DNA of 64,000 bases from Candidatus Nitrospira neomarina (GTDB lineage: Bacteria > Nitrospirota > Nitrospiria > Nitrospirales > UBA8639). The notes beneath the pieces were generated by a model. The model made no database searches. It was not told where the DNA came from and saw only the letters and a program-made list of their open reading frames with translations. Below are positions 63,429 through 64,000 of the stretch, in pieces (the stretch's first letter is position 1; every line of letters starts with the position of its first letter). The stretch covers positions 2,914,001 through 2,978,000 of the forward strand of contig NZ_CP116968.1 of the NCBI RefSeq assembly GCF_032051675.1, given 5' to 3'. A program made the position numbers and the translations under genes.

Positions 63429-63509
63429 ATGGAAGGGATTTTACTCATCATCATCAGTTGCGTAAGTCTTGTGGGATTGGTTTCCTTGTATTGGTTATGG
63501 CGACCATAG
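63429..63509 (+). CDS. Very small membrane protein (26 aa)
   Basis: The frame encodes a near-complete membrane helix: MEGILLIIISCVSLVGLV then SLYWLWRP and a stop. A GAGAGG ribosome site lies about seven bases before the ATG. Size and make-up are like KdpF or other tiny accessory subunits of membrane enzymes, but no kdp or oxidase gene follows in the window. Confidence 0.45.
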   Translation: MEGILLIIISCVSLVGLVSLYWLWRP

Positions 63510-63645
63510 TCATGAACTTGCATTTCATTGAATGTGAACATTTTATTCGGCTGATATTTTTTGGAACAAAGAAGTCTGTAGTTCCCATTGCGTCAATTGT
63601 TAGGAAATTTTGTGGCCTACGGATTTTCTAAAGGGGAGGCAAGCA

Positions 63646-63864
63646 ATGAGCGACGCCATGACCATTAGTCGATCATGTGAAGAGGGAATGTTTCTACTTC
63701 GGGAAGGAGATTATGTGTGGAGAGTGAACGAAGACGGCAAGGTGGACTGTGCCGTCCTAGGTCATACCACTGTGTTCGAACTTCTCACCTTCATTCAGAA
63801 TTGGGAAACCCAATCTCGTCGGATATTTCAAGAATACCCCTCCCAGGATTTTCTCACTGACTGA
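63646..63864 (+). CDS. Small hypothetical protein
   Basis: The protein has 72 aa from the ATG at 63646, which has a strong GGGGAGG ribosome site. It is mixed alpha/beta and soluble: FLLREGDYVWRVNEDGKVD in the middle and VFELLTFIQNWETQSRR towards the end. I do not recognise a family. The last 136 bases of the window after it hold nothing I can call. Confidence 0.65.
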   Translation: MSDAMTISRSCEEGMFLLREGDYVWRVNEDGKVDCAVLGHTTVFELLTFIQNWETQSRRIFQEYPSQDFLTD

Positions 63865-64000
63865 CAGGACTTTTATGCCAGACCTTCAATTCTCATCACC
63901 CTGCGTTTGACTGCCTGATTCTCCAGGCACATGCCTAACACCGATCCCTTCGGACAAGCCAACGTGAACAATCTTAAACAGCCGAGGCCGTGCAAGATTC

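Noticed and set aside
1-64000. CRISPR arrays, rRNA, intact insertion sequences, prophage genes
   Set aside because: No regularly spaced repeats, rRNA-like segments, transposase or phage proteins were seen in any frame.

Overview
The window is almost certainly chromosome of a nitrite-oxidising Nitrospira. It carries two complete copies of the periplasmic-type nitrite oxidoreductase genes (nxrA alpha and nxrB beta), with a cytochrome bd-like oxidase of Nitrospira type, a giant multicopper oxidase and a cupredoxin-like protein around them. Base composition looks close to 50 percent GC. The osmoprotectant ABC transporter and the OpgG/OpgH glucan genes would suit a strain facing changing osmolarity, but a species cannot be named from the sequence alone.

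Layout. 1-10.6 kb: housekeeping genes, mostly on the minus strand: rarA (cut by the window edge), an alpha/beta hydrolase, nuoF-ferredoxin-PTPS/QueD-folE, malate dehydrogenase, and a large NorD/CbbO-like VWA protein with a small partner. 10.7-17.6 kb: a bfd ferredoxin behind a perfect 7-1-7 Fur-type palindrome, an ECF transporter in which the S component and both ATPases are fused, a 5'-nucleotidase and EgtB. 18.0-39.2 kb: the nitrite-oxidation island, all on the minus strand. Copy 1 is nxrA1, a receiver-only response regulator and nxrB1, ending at an intrinsic terminator. Then come the cupredoxin-like gene and the 1626-aa multicopper oxidase. Copy 2 is a bd-like oxidase, a 63-aa membrane protein, nxrA2, a second receiver, nxrB2 and a zinc-ribbon protein. 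39.6-50.7 kb: an accessory regulatory stretch with a truncated transaldolase-like gene, three sigma-54 activators, a broken ferredoxin-reductase gene, two tandem small periplasmic proteins, two copies of a dispersed palindromic repeat and a decayed receiver gene. 50.7-64 kb: plus-strand operons for osmoprotectant uptake, EgtD plus an EgtE-like aminotransferase, and OpgG-small ORF-OpgH, followed by a minus-strand glycosyltransferase, a single-domain receiver and small ORFs.

How it fits together. NxrA/NxrB oxidise nitrite in the periplasm, and the bd-like protein, multicopper oxidase and cupredoxin-like protein are candidates for passing on or using the electrons. The two nxrB genes appear identical from stop codon to start codon and beyond, while the two nxrA genes have diverged in patches. 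This is the signature of gene conversion.

Most unusual signals. (1) After each nxrA stop codon lies a hairpin whose loop is complementary to the Shine-Dalgarno and start region of nxrA1, with 18-19 contiguous bases plus an anti-SD hexamer. In copy 2 the hairpin ends in a U-run. This looks like an antisense regulatory RNA made from the nxrA 3' end. (2) A 7-bp hairpin upstream of both nxrB genes holds the receiver's stop codon in its loop. (3) Both receivers start with GTG inside an out-of-frame mini-ORF that has its own strong ribosome site. (4) A 10-bp tandem GTTACAT array lies upstream of the duplicated small periplasmic genes. All of these were read by eye; no searches or folding programs were run.
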